From: an uncultured Lachnospiraceae bacterium
GTDB lineage: Bacteria; Bacillota; Clostridia; Lachnospirales; Lachnospiraceae
Length of the DNA stretch: 58,605 bases
NCBI GenBank assembly: GCA_934292725.1
Contig: CAKQXY010000021.1
Span: forward strand, 1-58,605
Reading direction: 5' to 3'
Below, one piece after another: positions 8,807 to 16,883 of the stretch. Made by a program: the position numbers and the translations under genes. The notes beneath the pieces are model-generated. The model was not told the DNA's origin. It did not search any database and saw only the letters and a list, made by a program, of their open reading frames with translations. Positions within the stretch are counted from its first letter, which is position 1. Each line of letters begins with the position of its first letter.

Positions 8807-9391
8807 ATGAGCAAACAGATTTGGAGACCGGGAAATATGCTCTATCCGGTACCTGCCGTTCTTGTAAGTGTTGCAGACAGTGAAGGAAAGGATAATTTAA
8901 TTACGATTGCATGGACAGGAACAGTGTGTTCAGATCCGGCAATGACTTATATTTCCGTTAGAAAAGAGCGTTATTCACATCATATGCTAAAGGAAAACAA
9001 GGAATTTGTAATAAATCTCGTGTCAAAGGAAATTTGCAGGGCAGCAGATTTTTGCGGTGTGCGCTCTGGCCGTGATCTGGACAAGTTTGAGGCAACAGGT
9101 TTGACAAGAGAAAAGGCTTCTACAGTGAATGTTCCTCTTATAAAAGAAAGTCCTGTTAATATTGAGTGCAAGGTGACGCAGGTGCTTGAGCTTGGCAGCC
9201 ATGATATGTTTTTGGCAAAGGTAACGGCTGTGCAGGTTGATGAGTCACTGCTTGACGAAAAGGGAAAGCTTGATTTAAATAAAGCACATCTTGTCGCATA
9301 TTCACATGGAGAGTATCAGACGTTTGACAATATCCTTGGAACCTTTGGCTACAGTGTGAAGAAAGACAAAAAGGAAAAAAAGAAACGCTGA
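8807..9391 (+). CDS. Flavin reductase-like FMN-binding protein
   Basis: This is a 194-residue member of the flavin reductase/FMN-binding split-barrel family. The LITIAWTGTVCSDPAMTYIS segment (from residue 32) and the SxEFVINL-type strand followed by FCGVRSGRDLDKFEATGL are the family pattern. The C terminus is Lys-rich. Members reduce free flavin or act as small flavoproteins, and the electron donor and partner cannot be read here. It is preceded by GAAAGTGAG, 48 bases after the pyrophosphatase, so co-transcription is possible. A non-coding 408-bp gap follows. Confidence 0.88.
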   Translation: MSKQIWRPGNMLYPVPAVLVSVADSEGKDNLITIAWTGTVCSDPAMTYISVRKERYSHHMLKENKEFVINLVSKEICRAADFCGVRSGRDLDKFEATGLTREKASTVNVPLIKESPVNIECKVTQVLELGSHDMFLAKVTAVQVDESLLDEKGKLDLNKAHLVAYSHGEYQTFDNILGTFGYSVKKDKKEKKKR

Positions 9392-9520
9392 CGAAAGAAG
9401 GTTCGAGTGACAATAGCTGTCAGTTACTAATTCCAAACGCATGTTTTAGAAAAATATTACAAAATTGTTACATGAATATGTCCCTTTTGCAATAAAAGTC
9501 ATAAAGTTATTTAGAAGAGG

Positions 9521-9548
9521 TTTACAAAGGCGAAAAGTATGTTATAAT
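9521..9548 (+). promoter_or_regulatory. murA: Sigma-A promoter for murA
   Basis: TTTACA (9521-9526), 16-bp spacer, perfect TATAAT (9543-9548). Transcription would begin near 9555, leaving a leader of about 245 bases. Confidence 0.78.
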
Positions 9549-9799
9549 GAAACAGACTTGATAAAATAGGCAAGTCATAATCAGGTTTAATTCGTCATAA
9601 TGCACGAAACGCTTATTGCTTAAAATAAATGTAACTAAAAATCAAAGACAAAGATAAGCTGAATTGCCAATAAAACCAAGTGGCAGAACAGACAATATTA
9701 ATTTAATGTCTGTCATGAGGTTTTAGCTCCATGCCGGTATTTTCAGCCTGTCAGACTCCAAACATACCGATTATTGATTGGAACGGGAGATAGGAATAT
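9549..9799 (+). other. Long structured 5' leader of murA, function unknown
   Basis: Three stems are visible. GACTTG (9555-9560) pairs with CAAGTC (9571-9576). A nested pair has outer TAAAACC (9671-9677) with GGTTTTA (9719-9725) around ACAGACA (9688-9694) with TGTCTGT (9707-9713). CGGTAT (9735-9740) pairs with ATACCG (9764-9769), just before the GGGAGATAGG ribosome site. There is no terminator-like T tract and no reading frame. It does not match a riboswitch class I know. Confidence 0.5.
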
Positions 9800-11104
9800 A
9801 TGGAACAATATGTAATAAAAGGCGGGAATCCGTTGGTTGGCGACGTTGTTATTGGCGGTGCCAAAAATGCAGCGCTTGGCATACTGGCTGCAGCGATCAT
9901 GGCAGATGAGTTTGTAACAGTTACAAACCTTCCGGATGTAAAGGATGTAAATATCCTTCTGGAGGCAATCAGTGAGACAGGTGCGGCAGTGGTACGCGAT
10001 GAACGCCATACCGTCAGATTAAATGGAAAAACAATCGGAAGCTGTGTTGTAGACAACAGCTATGTAAAGAAGATGAGAGCATCATATTACCTTCTTGGTG
10101 CGCTTTTAGGAAAGTATCACCATGCAGAGGTTGCCCTTCCAGGTGGATGCAACATCGGAAGCCGTCCGATTGATCAGCATTTAAAGGGATTTCGTGCTCT
10201 TGGCGCAACTGGAAAGATCAGCAATGGTATGATTATTGTTGACGCGAAAAAGTTGGTTGGTGCGCGTATTTATTTCGATAAGGTATCAGTAGGTGCGACG
10301 ATTAACGTTATGCTGGCTGCTACGTTGGCAGAGGGACGTACAGTTCTTGAAAATGTTGCAAAGGAACCTCATATTGTAGATGTTGCGAATATGTTAAACA
10401 GTATGGGGGCTAATATTAAGGGTGCCGGTACTGATGTGATCCGTATTGAGGGTGTGAAGAAGCTTCATGGAGCTGAGTACAGCGTTATTCCTGATCAGAT
10501 CGAGGCAGGAACATTTATGATGGCTGCAGCAGCTACAAGAGGCGATATCACTGTTAAAAATGTTATTCCAAAGCATTTAGACTGCTTAAGCTCTAAGCTT
10601 CGTGAGATTGGATGTGAGGTTTCTGAGTTTGATGATGCTGTGCGTGTTGTCTGTAAAGAGAGACTTCATGCAACATCAGTAAATACACTGCCATATCCAG
10701 GTTTTCCGACAGATATGCAGCCGCAGATGTCAGTTGTACTTGCACTTGCCCGCGGTACTAGTGTTGTGACCGAGAGTATTTTTGATAATCGTTTCCGCTA
10801 TGTTGATGAGCTTATTCGCATGGGCGCAAGCATTCAGGTGGAGAGCAACATCGCAATCATAAATGGAATCGAGCAGTTTTCAGGTACATCAGTTACAGTG
10901 CCGGATCTTCGTGCCGGTGCAGCGCTTGTTATTGCAGGCTTGGCAGCACAGGGCGTAAGTGTGCTTGAGGATATCGTATACATTAAAAGAGGCTATGAAG
11001 ATTTTGCAGAAAAGCTCACCAGCCTTGGCGGTATCATCGAGGAAGTGGAGACAGAGAAGGATATCCAGCGTTTCCGCCTGAAAAACGGCACAACTAATTG
11101 GTAA
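9800..11104 (+). CDS. murA: UDP-N-acetylglucosamine 1-carboxyvinyltransferase (MurA)
   Basis: MurA transfers enolpyruvate from PEP to UDP-GlcNAc, the first committed step of peptidoglycan synthesis, in the cytosol. The protein is 434 residues. GGAKNAALG (16-24) carries the essential Lys. The loop LPGGCNIGSRPID carries the catalytic, fosfomycin-target Cys at residue 117. PGFPTDMQPQ near 297-306 and DLRAGAALV near 370 match the active-site Asp and Arg regions. It is monocistronic behind a long structured leader. Firmicutes often have a second copy elsewhere. Confidence 0.96.
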   Translation: MEQYVIKGGNPLVGDVVIGGAKNAALGILAAAIMADEFVTVTNLPDVKDVNILLEAISETGAAVVRDERHTVRLNGKTIGSCVVDNSYVKKMRASYYLLGALLGKYHHAEVALPGGCNIGSRPIDQHLKGFRALGATGKISNGMIIVDAKKLVGARIYFDKVSVGATINVMLAATLAEGRTVLENVAKEPHIVDVANMLNSMGANIKGAGTDVIRIEGVKKLHGAEYSVIPDQIEAGTFMMAAAATRGDITVKNVIPKHLDCLSSKLREIGCEVSEFDDAVRVVCKERLHATSVNTLPYPGFPTDMQPQMSVVLALARGTSVVTESIFDNRFRYVDELIRMGASIQVESNIAIINGIEQFSGTSVTVPDLRAGAALVIAGLAAQGVSVLEDIVYIKRGYEDFAEKLTSLGGIIEEVETEKDIQRFRLKNGTTNW

Positions 11105-11144
11105 TCATTGATTTATAAAAAACAAAGAAAAATAAAAAAAACAC

Positions 11145-11173
11145 TTGCATTTTAGTGCAAACAGGGTTATAAT
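11145..11173 (+). promoter_or_regulatory. metK: Sigma-A promoter of the metK transcript
   Basis: TTGCAT (11145-11150), 17-bp spacer, TATAAT (11168-11173), directly upstream of the SAM riboswitch. Confidence 0.78.
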
Positions 11174-11197
11174 CCCATTTGCAAAAAAGAATACCCC

Positions 11198-11306
11198 CTT
11201 ATTCAGAGTGATGGAGATACATAGGATCAGTGAAGTCACGGCAACCCCTTACAAAAGGAAGGTGCCAACCTGAGCGAGCAGGCATTGTCTGCAGTCGAAC
11301 AATAAG
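11198..11306 (+). promoter_or_regulatory. SAM-I (S-box) riboswitch aptamer
   Basis: P1 is CTTATT (11198-11203) with AATAAG (11301-11306). Between them are the S-box landmarks: CAGAG...GGAG on the 5' side, GATCAGTGAAGTCACGGCAA with the conserved GAAG and GGCAACC core, then GGTGCCAACCTGAGC and a P4-like GCAGG stem. It diverges from the textbook consensus in P3. Binding of S-adenosylmethionine should favour the downstream terminator and shut off metK. Confidence 0.9.
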
Positions 11307-11334
11307 AGGTGAACGGATAAATAGAATGTTGTCG

Positions 11335-11361
11335 GTCCGCCCCTTAAGGGCGGACTTTTTT
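11335..11361 (+). terminator. Riboswitch-controlled terminator
   Basis: GTCCGCCC pairs perfectly with GGGCGGAC around TTAA, followed by six T. It lies 29 bases after the SAM-I aptamer. Confidence 0.92.
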
Positions 11362-11368
11362 AGCGCAA

Positions 11369-11416
11369 GCAATTCACACGTCACGTTAGTTTTGCGAATG
11401 TGCATCCGTGAATTGC
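11369..11416 (+). repeat. Inverted repeat between riboswitch terminator and metK
   Basis: GCAATTCAC (11369-11377) is the exact inverse of GTGAATTGC (11408-11416), loop 30 bases. It lies after the terminator, so only read-through transcripts carry it, and it ends 33 bases before the metK start. Confidence 0.55.
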
Positions 11417-11448
11417 GTATATATAAGATACGAAAGAGAGGAAAATTT

Positions 11449-12633
11449 ATGGCACATTATTTATTTACATCTGAATCTGTAACAGAAGGACATCCAGACA
11501 AGGTCTGCGATCAGATCTCTGATGCAGTATTAGACGCAATGCTTGAGCAGGATCCAATGAGCCGTGTTGCATGCGAAACATGTACTACAACTGGTCTTGT
11601 TATGATTATGGGTGAGATCACCACAAATGCATATGTTGATATCCAGAAGGTAGCAAGAGATACTATCAGAAAGATTGGTTATACCGATGCTGAATATGGC
11701 TTTAGCGCAGACAGCTGTGCAGTTATGACAGTTCTTGACGAGCAGTCTACTGATATCGCAATGGGTGTTGATAAGTCTCTTGAGGCAAAAACTGGTGAGG
11801 ATAAGGACGATTTGGATACAGGAGCTGGTGACCAGGGTATGATGTTTGGTTATGCAAGCAACGAAACACCAGAGCTTATGCCGTATCCGATTTCTCTGGC
11901 ACATAAGCTGGCACGCAGACTGACTGAGGTTCGTAAGAATGGAACATTGTCTTATTTAAGACCAGACGGCAAGACTCAGGTTACTGTTGAGTATGATGAG
12001 AATGATAAGCCGGTACGTCTTGATGCTGTTGTTCTTTCTACTCAGCATGATCCAGATGTAACACAGGAGCAGATCCATGAGGATATCAAAAAGTATGTAT
12101 TTGACGAGGTAATTCCGGCAGAGTTAGTAGACGAGAAAACCAAGTTTTTCGTAAATCCAACTGGACGTTTTGTTATCGGCGGACCACAGGGTGACAGCGG
12201 TCTGACAGGAAGAAAGCTGATCGTTGATACATATGGTGGTATGGCAAGACACGGCGGCGGTGCTTTCTCAGGAAAGGACTGCACAAAGGTAGACCGTTCA
12301 GCATCATACGCAGCACGTTATGTTGCAAAGAATATCGTAGCAGCAGGTCTTGCACAGCGTTGTGAGATCCAGGTTTCCTATGCAATCGGTGTTGCACATC
12401 CGACATCTATCATGGTAAATACATTTGGAACAGGTGCAGTAGAGGATTCAAAGCTTGTTGAGATTATCCGTGAAAACTTTGATCTTCGTCCGGCTGGAAT
12501 CATCAAGATGCTTGATCTGAGACGTCCGATCTACGCTCAGACAGCAGCATATGGCCACTTCGGCAGAACTGATATTGATCTTCCGTGGGAGAAGACTGAT
12601 AAGGCAGAAGAGCTGAAGAAGTATCTTGCATAA
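11449..12633 (+). CDS. metK: S-adenosylmethionine synthetase
   Basis: It makes S-adenosylmethionine from methionine and ATP. From the ATG at 11449 behind GAGAGG the protein is 394 residues. The motifs are GHPDKVCDQISDAVLDA near 14, the GAGDQGMMFGYA nucleotide loop and GGGAFSGKDCTKVDRS. The frame is open further upstream, but that part is riboswitch and terminator RNA, so it is not coding. Expression is feedback-controlled by the SAM-I riboswitch. The pseudouridine synthase gene begins one base after the stop, so the two are probably co-translated. Confidence 0.97.
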   Translation: MAHYLFTSESVTEGHPDKVCDQISDAVLDAMLEQDPMSRVACETCTTTGLVMIMGEITTNAYVDIQKVARDTIRKIGYTDAEYGFSADSCAVMTVLDEQSTDIAMGVDKSLEAKTGEDKDDLDTGAGDQGMMFGYASNETPELMPYPISLAHKLARRLTEVRKNGTLSYLRPDGKTQVTVEYDENDKPVRLDAVVLSTQHDPDVTQEQIHEDIKKYVFDEVIPAELVDEKTKFFVNPTGRFVIGGPQGDSGLTGRKLIVDTYGGMARHGGGAFSGKDCTKVDRSASYAARYVAKNIVAAGLAQRCEIQVSYAIGVAHPTSIMVNTFGTGAVEDSKLVEIIRENFDLRPAGIIKMLDLRRPIYAQTAAYGHFGRTDIDLPWEKTDKAEELKKYLA

Positions 12634-12634
12634 G

Positions 12635-13378
12635 ATGGCAGGATACAGCAATCAGAAGGTGTTCATTCTGTACGAGGATGAACACCTTCTCGTAGTAAAA
12701 AAGCCTTTTGGCATGGAATCACAGCGTGGAAAAAGCTTTGCAATGGATCAAGAAAGTCTTCTTCGCGGTTATTTGTCCTCAAAAACAAAGATAGATAACC
12801 CATATCTGGCTGTCGTACACAGATTAGATCGTCCTGTAGCCGGTGTGATGGTCTACGCAAAGACAAAAAAGGCTGCAGCAGATTTAAGTGCACAGCTGCA
12901 GACAGAAAATTTTTCAAAAAAATATGAGGCTGTCGTAAGTGGAATCGTACCAGCATGTGAGGGCAGGCTGGAGGATTATTTGACGGCAGATAAGCGAACA
13001 GGTACAACATCAGTATCAAGTAAGGCAGATCCATTGGCAAAAAAAGCCGTCTTAACATGGAAAGAGATTGCAGGAGAAGAATTAAAATCAGGTGAGATAT
13101 TATTGCCATATGCAAGCAGTCCTTCACCTGAAGGTGGGTGGCATTTTTTGTCAATTGTGCTTGAGACTGGACGTCATCACCAGATTCGTGCTCAGCTTTC
13201 ACATGCGGGAATGCCTATTGCAGCAGATGTGCGTTATGGCGGTGCAAAGGTGTATGGACCGCGCGGTGCAATTGCTTTATGTGCAGCACAATTGTCATTT
13301 CGACATCCGATAACAGGAAAATACTTGACATTTTCCTGGAATGATGATACCAATATAACAGCAGTTACTGGAAGGTGA
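12635..13378 (+). CDS. RluA-family RNA pseudouridine synthase
   Basis: It isomerises uridine to pseudouridine in rRNA or tRNA. From the ATG at 12635 it has 247 residues and no S4 RNA-binding domain. The catalytic motif HRLDRPVAGVMVYAKT (Asp in HRLD) and LETGRHHQIRAQLSHAG are diagnostic. A TTG at 12626, inside metK, is an alternative start. There is no strong ribosome site, which suggests coupling to metK. Codons 7-19 contain a 12-bp perfect inverted repeat (12655-12666 and 12678-12689). The target RNA is unknown. Confidence 0.92.
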   Translation: MAGYSNQKVFILYEDEHLLVVKKPFGMESQRGKSFAMDQESLLRGYLSSKTKIDNPYLAVVHRLDRPVAGVMVYAKTKKAAADLSAQLQTENFSKKYEAVVSGIVPACEGRLEDYLTADKRTGTTSVSSKADPLAKKAVLTWKEIAGEELKSGEILLPYASSPSPEGGWHFLSIVLETGRHHQIRAQLSHAGMPIAADVRYGGAKVYGPRGAIALCAAQLSFRHPITGKYLTFSWNDDTNITAVTGR

Positions 13379-13422
13379 TCAGACATAACTGCGGTCAGAC
13401 TAATTGTTGAGGAGATACGATT

Positions 13423-14742
13423 ATGAAGAAGGTTGTAAAGTTTGGCGGAAGCTCTCTGGCCAGCGCAGAACAGTTCACAAAGGTAAAAGACATCATTTGC
13501 AGCGACAGCGACAGACGTTATGTGGTTCCATCTGCACCGGGAAAGCGTTTTTCTGGTGACACTAAAGTAACCGATATGCTCTATACATGTTATGCAGCTG
13601 CAGAGCAGGACGAAGATTTTTCTGATAAGCTTGCTAAAATTCAGGCAAGATACAATGAGATCATTAACGGTCTTGGACTAACCCTTTCACTTGACACGCA
13701 GTTTGAGGAGATTGCGTCAAAGTTTGCAGCAAAAGCTGGAAAAGAATATGCAGCTTCCCGTGGCGAGTACTTAAATGGTATTATTATGGCAAACTATCTT
13801 GGATATGAGTTTGTTGATGCAGCAGAGGTGATTCGTTTTAATCATGATGGTTCTTTTAATGCAGCTGTTACAAACAAGATCATGTCTAAGCGTCTTGAGA
13901 GAGTAGAGCGTGCTGTAATTCCGGGATTTTTTGGCGCGGAGGAGGATGGTACCATTAGAACATTCTCAAGAGGCGGTTCTGATATTACAGGTTCTATCGT
14001 CGCAAGAGCCGTAAATGCTAATCTGTATGAGAACTGGACTGATGTTTCAGGATGTATGATCGCAGATCCGCGTATCATTAGAAATCCAGAGCCAATTACA
14101 ACAATCACTTATAAGGAGCTTCGTGAGCTTTCTTACATGGGAGCTTCCGTTCTTCATGAGGATGCAATCTTCCCAGTACGTCAGGCAGGTATTCCGATCA
14201 ATATCAAAAATACAAATTCACCGGAAGACAAGGGAACCATGATTGTGGAAAAGACATGTCATGTGCCGAAGTATACCATTACTGGTATTGCAGGAAAGAA
14301 GGACTTTGTGGCAATCAATATCGAGAAAGATATGATGAATGCAGAGATCGGCTTTGGAAGAAAGGTACTGGAAGCTTTTGAAAAGTATGGTATTTCCTTC
14401 GAGCATATGCCAAGTGGTGTTGATACCATGACTGTTATTGTACATCAGAGTGAGTTTGAGGAGAAAGAGCAGAAGGTATTGACAGAAATCAAGCATCTGG
14501 TTCATCCGGATGTGCTTGACCTTGAACCAGATATCGCGCTTATTGCAATTGTAGGACGTGGTATGAGAGAGGCAAGAGGAACAGCAGGACGTATCTTCTC
14601 AGCACTGGCTCATGCAAAGGTAAATGTAAAGATGATTGATCAGGGTTCTAGCGAGATCAACATCATCGTTGGTGTAAAAAATTCCGAGTTTGAGACAGCA
14701 ATCAAAGCAATTTATGATATTTTTGTAGTTTCTCAGCTCTAA
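13423..14742 (+). CDS. lysC: Aspartate kinase
   Basis: It phosphorylates aspartate, entering the lysine/diaminopimelate, threonine and methionine pathways. It has 439 residues, is monofunctional, and starts behind TTGAGGAG. The ATP-binding KFGGSSLA (6-13), the substrate region FSRGGSDITGS near 185 and two C-terminal ACT domains (about 290-439; GRGMREARGTAGRIFSAL) are visible. The ACT domains imply amino-acid feedback. A T-box promoter begins 6 bases after its stop. Its product feeds dapL, which lies 4 kb downstream. Confidence 0.94.
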   Translation: MKKVVKFGGSSLASAEQFTKVKDIICSDSDRRYVVPSAPGKRFSGDTKVTDMLYTCYAAAEQDEDFSDKLAKIQARYNEIINGLGLTLSLDTQFEEIASKFAAKAGKEYAASRGEYLNGIIMANYLGYEFVDAAEVIRFNHDGSFNAAVTNKIMSKRLERVERAVIPGFFGAEEDGTIRTFSRGGSDITGSIVARAVNANLYENWTDVSGCMIADPRIIRNPEPITTITYKELRELSYMGASVLHEDAIFPVRQAGIPINIKNTNSPEDKGTMIVEKTCHVPKYTITGIAGKKDFVAINIEKDMMNAEIGFGRKVLEAFEKYGISFEHMPSGVDTMTVIVHQSEFEEKEQKVLTEIKHLVHPDVLDLEPDIALIAIVGRGMREARGTAGRIFSALAHAKVNVKMIDQGSSEINIIVGVKNSEFETAIKAIYDIFVVSQL

Positions 14743-14747
14743 ATTGG

Positions 14748-14776
14748 TTGACAAATCAAATTTTGTTTTGTAAGAT
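14748..14776 (+). promoter_or_regulatory. proS: Sigma-A promoter of the proS T-box transcript
   Basis: TTGACA (14748-14753), 17-bp spacer, TAAGAT (14771-14776), starting 6 bases after the lysC stop. Confidence 0.8.
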
Positions 14777-14800
14777 AGAACCATTCAGATTATAAATCTG

Positions 14801-15042
14801 CATGGTGCAATGAAGAAGAATAGTACTTTCAGGCGGTTTCACAGAGAGTGTGCGGTTGGTGAGAGCATACAAATGCGCGGGAACGAACCTACTTTGGAGC
14901 ATTCCAGGAAACTGGACGCAGCCAAGCGTTACAGGCATAAAAAAGAGAAAACCGCATGGTTTTAATAAGGGTGGTACCGCCGAAGCAAAGAATGATTTGG
15001 TCCCTTGTCAGTAAAAATTGCTGACAGGGGATTTTTTTTGCG
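14801..15042 (+). promoter_or_regulatory. T-box leader, proline-type, with terminator
   Basis: Stem I begins near AATGAAGAAGAATAGTA. The specifier loop reads GAA-CCT-AC, giving a CCT proline codon at 14888-14890. The T-box GGGTGGTACCGCC is at 14969-14981. The terminator CCCTTGTCAG/CTGACAGGGG with eight T ends near 15039. Uncharged proline tRNA should stabilise the antiterminator and turn on proS, and the specifier agrees with the downstream gene. Confidence 0.93.
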
Positions 15043-15101
15043 AGTGGGTGTCCCGTGAACGTCAGGAAGAAAATCCACCCGAATCAAATATGGAGGTTAA
15101 C

Positions 15102-16538
15102 ATGGCAAAGGAAAAGAAATTAGTAGAAGCGATCACTTCAATGAATGAAGATTTTGCACAGTGGTATACAGATGTTGTAAAGAAAGCTGAGCTGTGTGAT
15201 TACACAAGCGTAAAGGGATTTATGGCAATCAAGCCATATGGTTATGCAATCTGGGAGAATATCCAGCATGAACTTGACAGACGTTTTAAGGCAACTGGTG
15301 TACAGAACGTGGCAATGCCAATGTTTATTCCGGAGAGTCTTCTTGACAAGGAGAAGGATCATGTAGAAGGCTTTGCACCAGAGGTAGCTTGGGTTACTCA
15401 CGGTGGACTGACTGAGCTGCCAGAGCGTATGTGTGTACGTCCGACCTCTGAGACATTGTTCTGCGATTTTTATTCAAGAGACATTCATTCTTATCGTGAT
15501 CTGCCGCGTGTATATAATCAGTGGTGCTCAGTTGTACGTTGGGAGAAGGAGACTCGTCCGTTCTTAAGAACAAGAGAGTTCTTATGGCAGGAAGGTCATA
15601 CTGCTCATGCAACTGCAGAGGAGGCTGAGGAAAGAACAATCCAGATGTTAAATGTTTATGCTGATTTCTGTGAGGAAATACTGGCTATTCCTGTTCTTAA
15701 GGGCGTTAAGACTGATAAAGAGAAGTTTGCAGGTGCAGTATCTACCTATACCATCGAGGCTCTTATGCATGATGGAAAGGCTTTACAGTCTGGAACAAGC
15801 CATAACTTTGGAGACGGCTTTGCAAAGGCATTTGATGTAACCTTTACAGATAAGGATAATAAGGTTAAGCATGTTTACCAGACTTCATGGGGTATGACGA
15901 CACGTATCATCGGTGCGTTAATCATGGTTCACGGAGATGACAGCGGTCTTGTTCTTCCGCCAAGAATTGCTCCGACTCAGGTAACAGTTATTCCGATTGC
16001 AGCTCATAAGGAAGGTGTTATGGATAAGGCATATGCACTTAAGGAAGAGTTAGCAAAGAACTTCAGAACAACTATCGATGATTCTGATAAGGGACCAGGC
16101 TTTAAGTTTGCAGAGGCAGAGATGCGTGGTATTCCGGTTCGTATCGAGGTAGGTCCGAAGGATATCGAGGCAGGACAGGCAGTAATTGTTCGCCGTGACA
16201 CAAGAGAGAAGATCACCGTAAGCTTTGAGGAACTGTCAGCGAAGGTAGGTGAGGTTCTTGAGACTATGCAAAAGGAAATGCTTGAGAGAGCAAGAGCACA
16301 TAGAGATGCTCACACCTATACAGCAACAAATTATGAAGAGTTTAAGGATATTCTTGCAAATAAGCCAGGCTTTGTAAAGGCTATGTGGTGCGGTGACCGT
16401 GCATGCGAGGATAAGGTAAAGGAAGAGCTGTCAGCAACAAGCCGCTGCATGCCGTTTGAGCAGGAAGAGCTTTCAGACGTATGTGTATGCTGCGGAAAGA
16501 AAGCAAAGAAAATGGTTGTATGGGGCAAAGCATATTAA
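15102..16538 (+). CDS. proS: Prolyl-tRNA synthetase, archaeal/eukaryotic-like short type
   Basis: It charges proline tRNA. From the ATG at 15102 behind ATGGAGG it has 478 residues. That matches the short ProS type without the INS editing domain rather than the ~570-residue bacterial type. Class II signatures are TSETLFCDFYSRDI, VVRWEKETRPFLRTREFLWQ and HGDDSGLVLPP. The C-terminal zinc-site cysteines (CGDRACEDK, CVCCGKK) and the terminal Tyr are typical of this type. The frame is open upstream through the terminator, but that part is leader RNA. It is controlled by a proline T-box. Confidence 0.96.
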   Translation: MAKEKKLVEAITSMNEDFAQWYTDVVKKAELCDYTSVKGFMAIKPYGYAIWENIQHELDRRFKATGVQNVAMPMFIPESLLDKEKDHVEGFAPEVAWVTHGGLTELPERMCVRPTSETLFCDFYSRDIHSYRDLPRVYNQWCSVVRWEKETRPFLRTREFLWQEGHTAHATAEEAEERTIQMLNVYADFCEEILAIPVLKGVKTDKEKFAGAVSTYTIEALMHDGKALQSGTSHNFGDGFAKAFDVTFTDKDNKVKHVYQTSWGMTTRIIGALIMVHGDDSGLVLPPRIAPTQVTVIPIAAHKEGVMDKAYALKEELAKNFRTTIDDSDKGPGFKFAEAEMRGIPVRIEVGPKDIEAGQAVIVRRDTREKITVSFEELSAKVGEVLETMQKEMLERARAHRDAHTYTATNYEEFKDILANKPGFVKAMWCGDRACEDKVKEELSATSRCMPFEQEELSDVCVCCGKKAKKMVVWGKAY

Positions 16539-16547
16539 TTTAACAAT

Positions 16548-16710
16548 AATAGCAAGGATTCTCCAACCTCTATAGGTGGCGAGATGAATTGCTATTGGAA
16601 AATTAACGGCAGTGGTGGGCGGAGAGAAATCGGTATCCCCCACTGACATGAGGCAAGCCACAGTCGGCTTTGTGCTGACATGTCAGACTCTGTGAAATTA
16701 CCGACTGTGG
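16548..16710 (+). repeat. Cluster of three hairpins between proS and the glnA promoter
   Basis: AATAGCAA (16548-16555) pairs with TTGCTATT (16589-16596), with further pairing inside. CAGTGG-T-GGG (16610-16619) pairs with CCCCCACTG (16637-16645). CCACAGTCGG (16658-16667) pairs perfectly with CCGACTGTGG (16701-16710), and the palindrome TGACATGTCA sits in its loop. None has a T tract. No gene is visible here. It could be a decayed mobile palindromic unit or an RNA element. Confidence 0.5.
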
Positions 16711-16711
16711 A

Positions 16712-16740
16712 TTGAAACAATTGTGAAAAAAAGATATAGA
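16712..16740 (+). promoter_or_regulatory. glnA: Sigma-A promoter for glnA
   Basis: TTGAAA (16712-16717), 17-bp spacer, TATAGA (16735-16740). It directly abuts the last hairpin of the preceding cluster. Confidence 0.6.
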
Positions 16741-16883
16741 AGATACAGCAAAGATGTGCTACTATAGTATCATGCCAACGGGGGCAACGAGTTTGCCCCC
16801 ACTGTCAAAATGGTGGGTTAGTAAACTAAAACATGAGTTAGCCACCAAACAGCAGAGTAATCAGTTGGAAAGGAAACATCAGT
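16741..16883 (+). promoter_or_regulatory. glnA leader with strong hairpins, possible ANTAR target
   Basis: GGGGGCAA (16780-16787) pairs perfectly with TTGCCCCC (16793-16800). A second stem, GGTGG with CCACC, and a small TTAG/CTAA stem follow before the ribosome site TTGGAAAGGA. An ANTAR-type RNA-binding regulator lies directly after glnA, so control through this leader is plausible. I do not see a clean pair of ANTAR hexaloops or a T-tract terminator. Confidence 0.4.

Noticed and set aside
11230..11448. N-terminal extension of metK
   Set aside because: This open frame covers the SAM-I aptamer and terminator, and the true ATG at 11449 has its own ribosome site.
15018..15101. N-terminal extension of proS through the T-box terminator
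   Set aside because: The segment is leader RNA, and ATGGAGG directly before 15102 marks the real start.
16741..16883. Glutamine (glnA-type) riboswitch before glnA
   Set aside because: I could not find the conserved bases of that class, so the leader is described only as hairpins.
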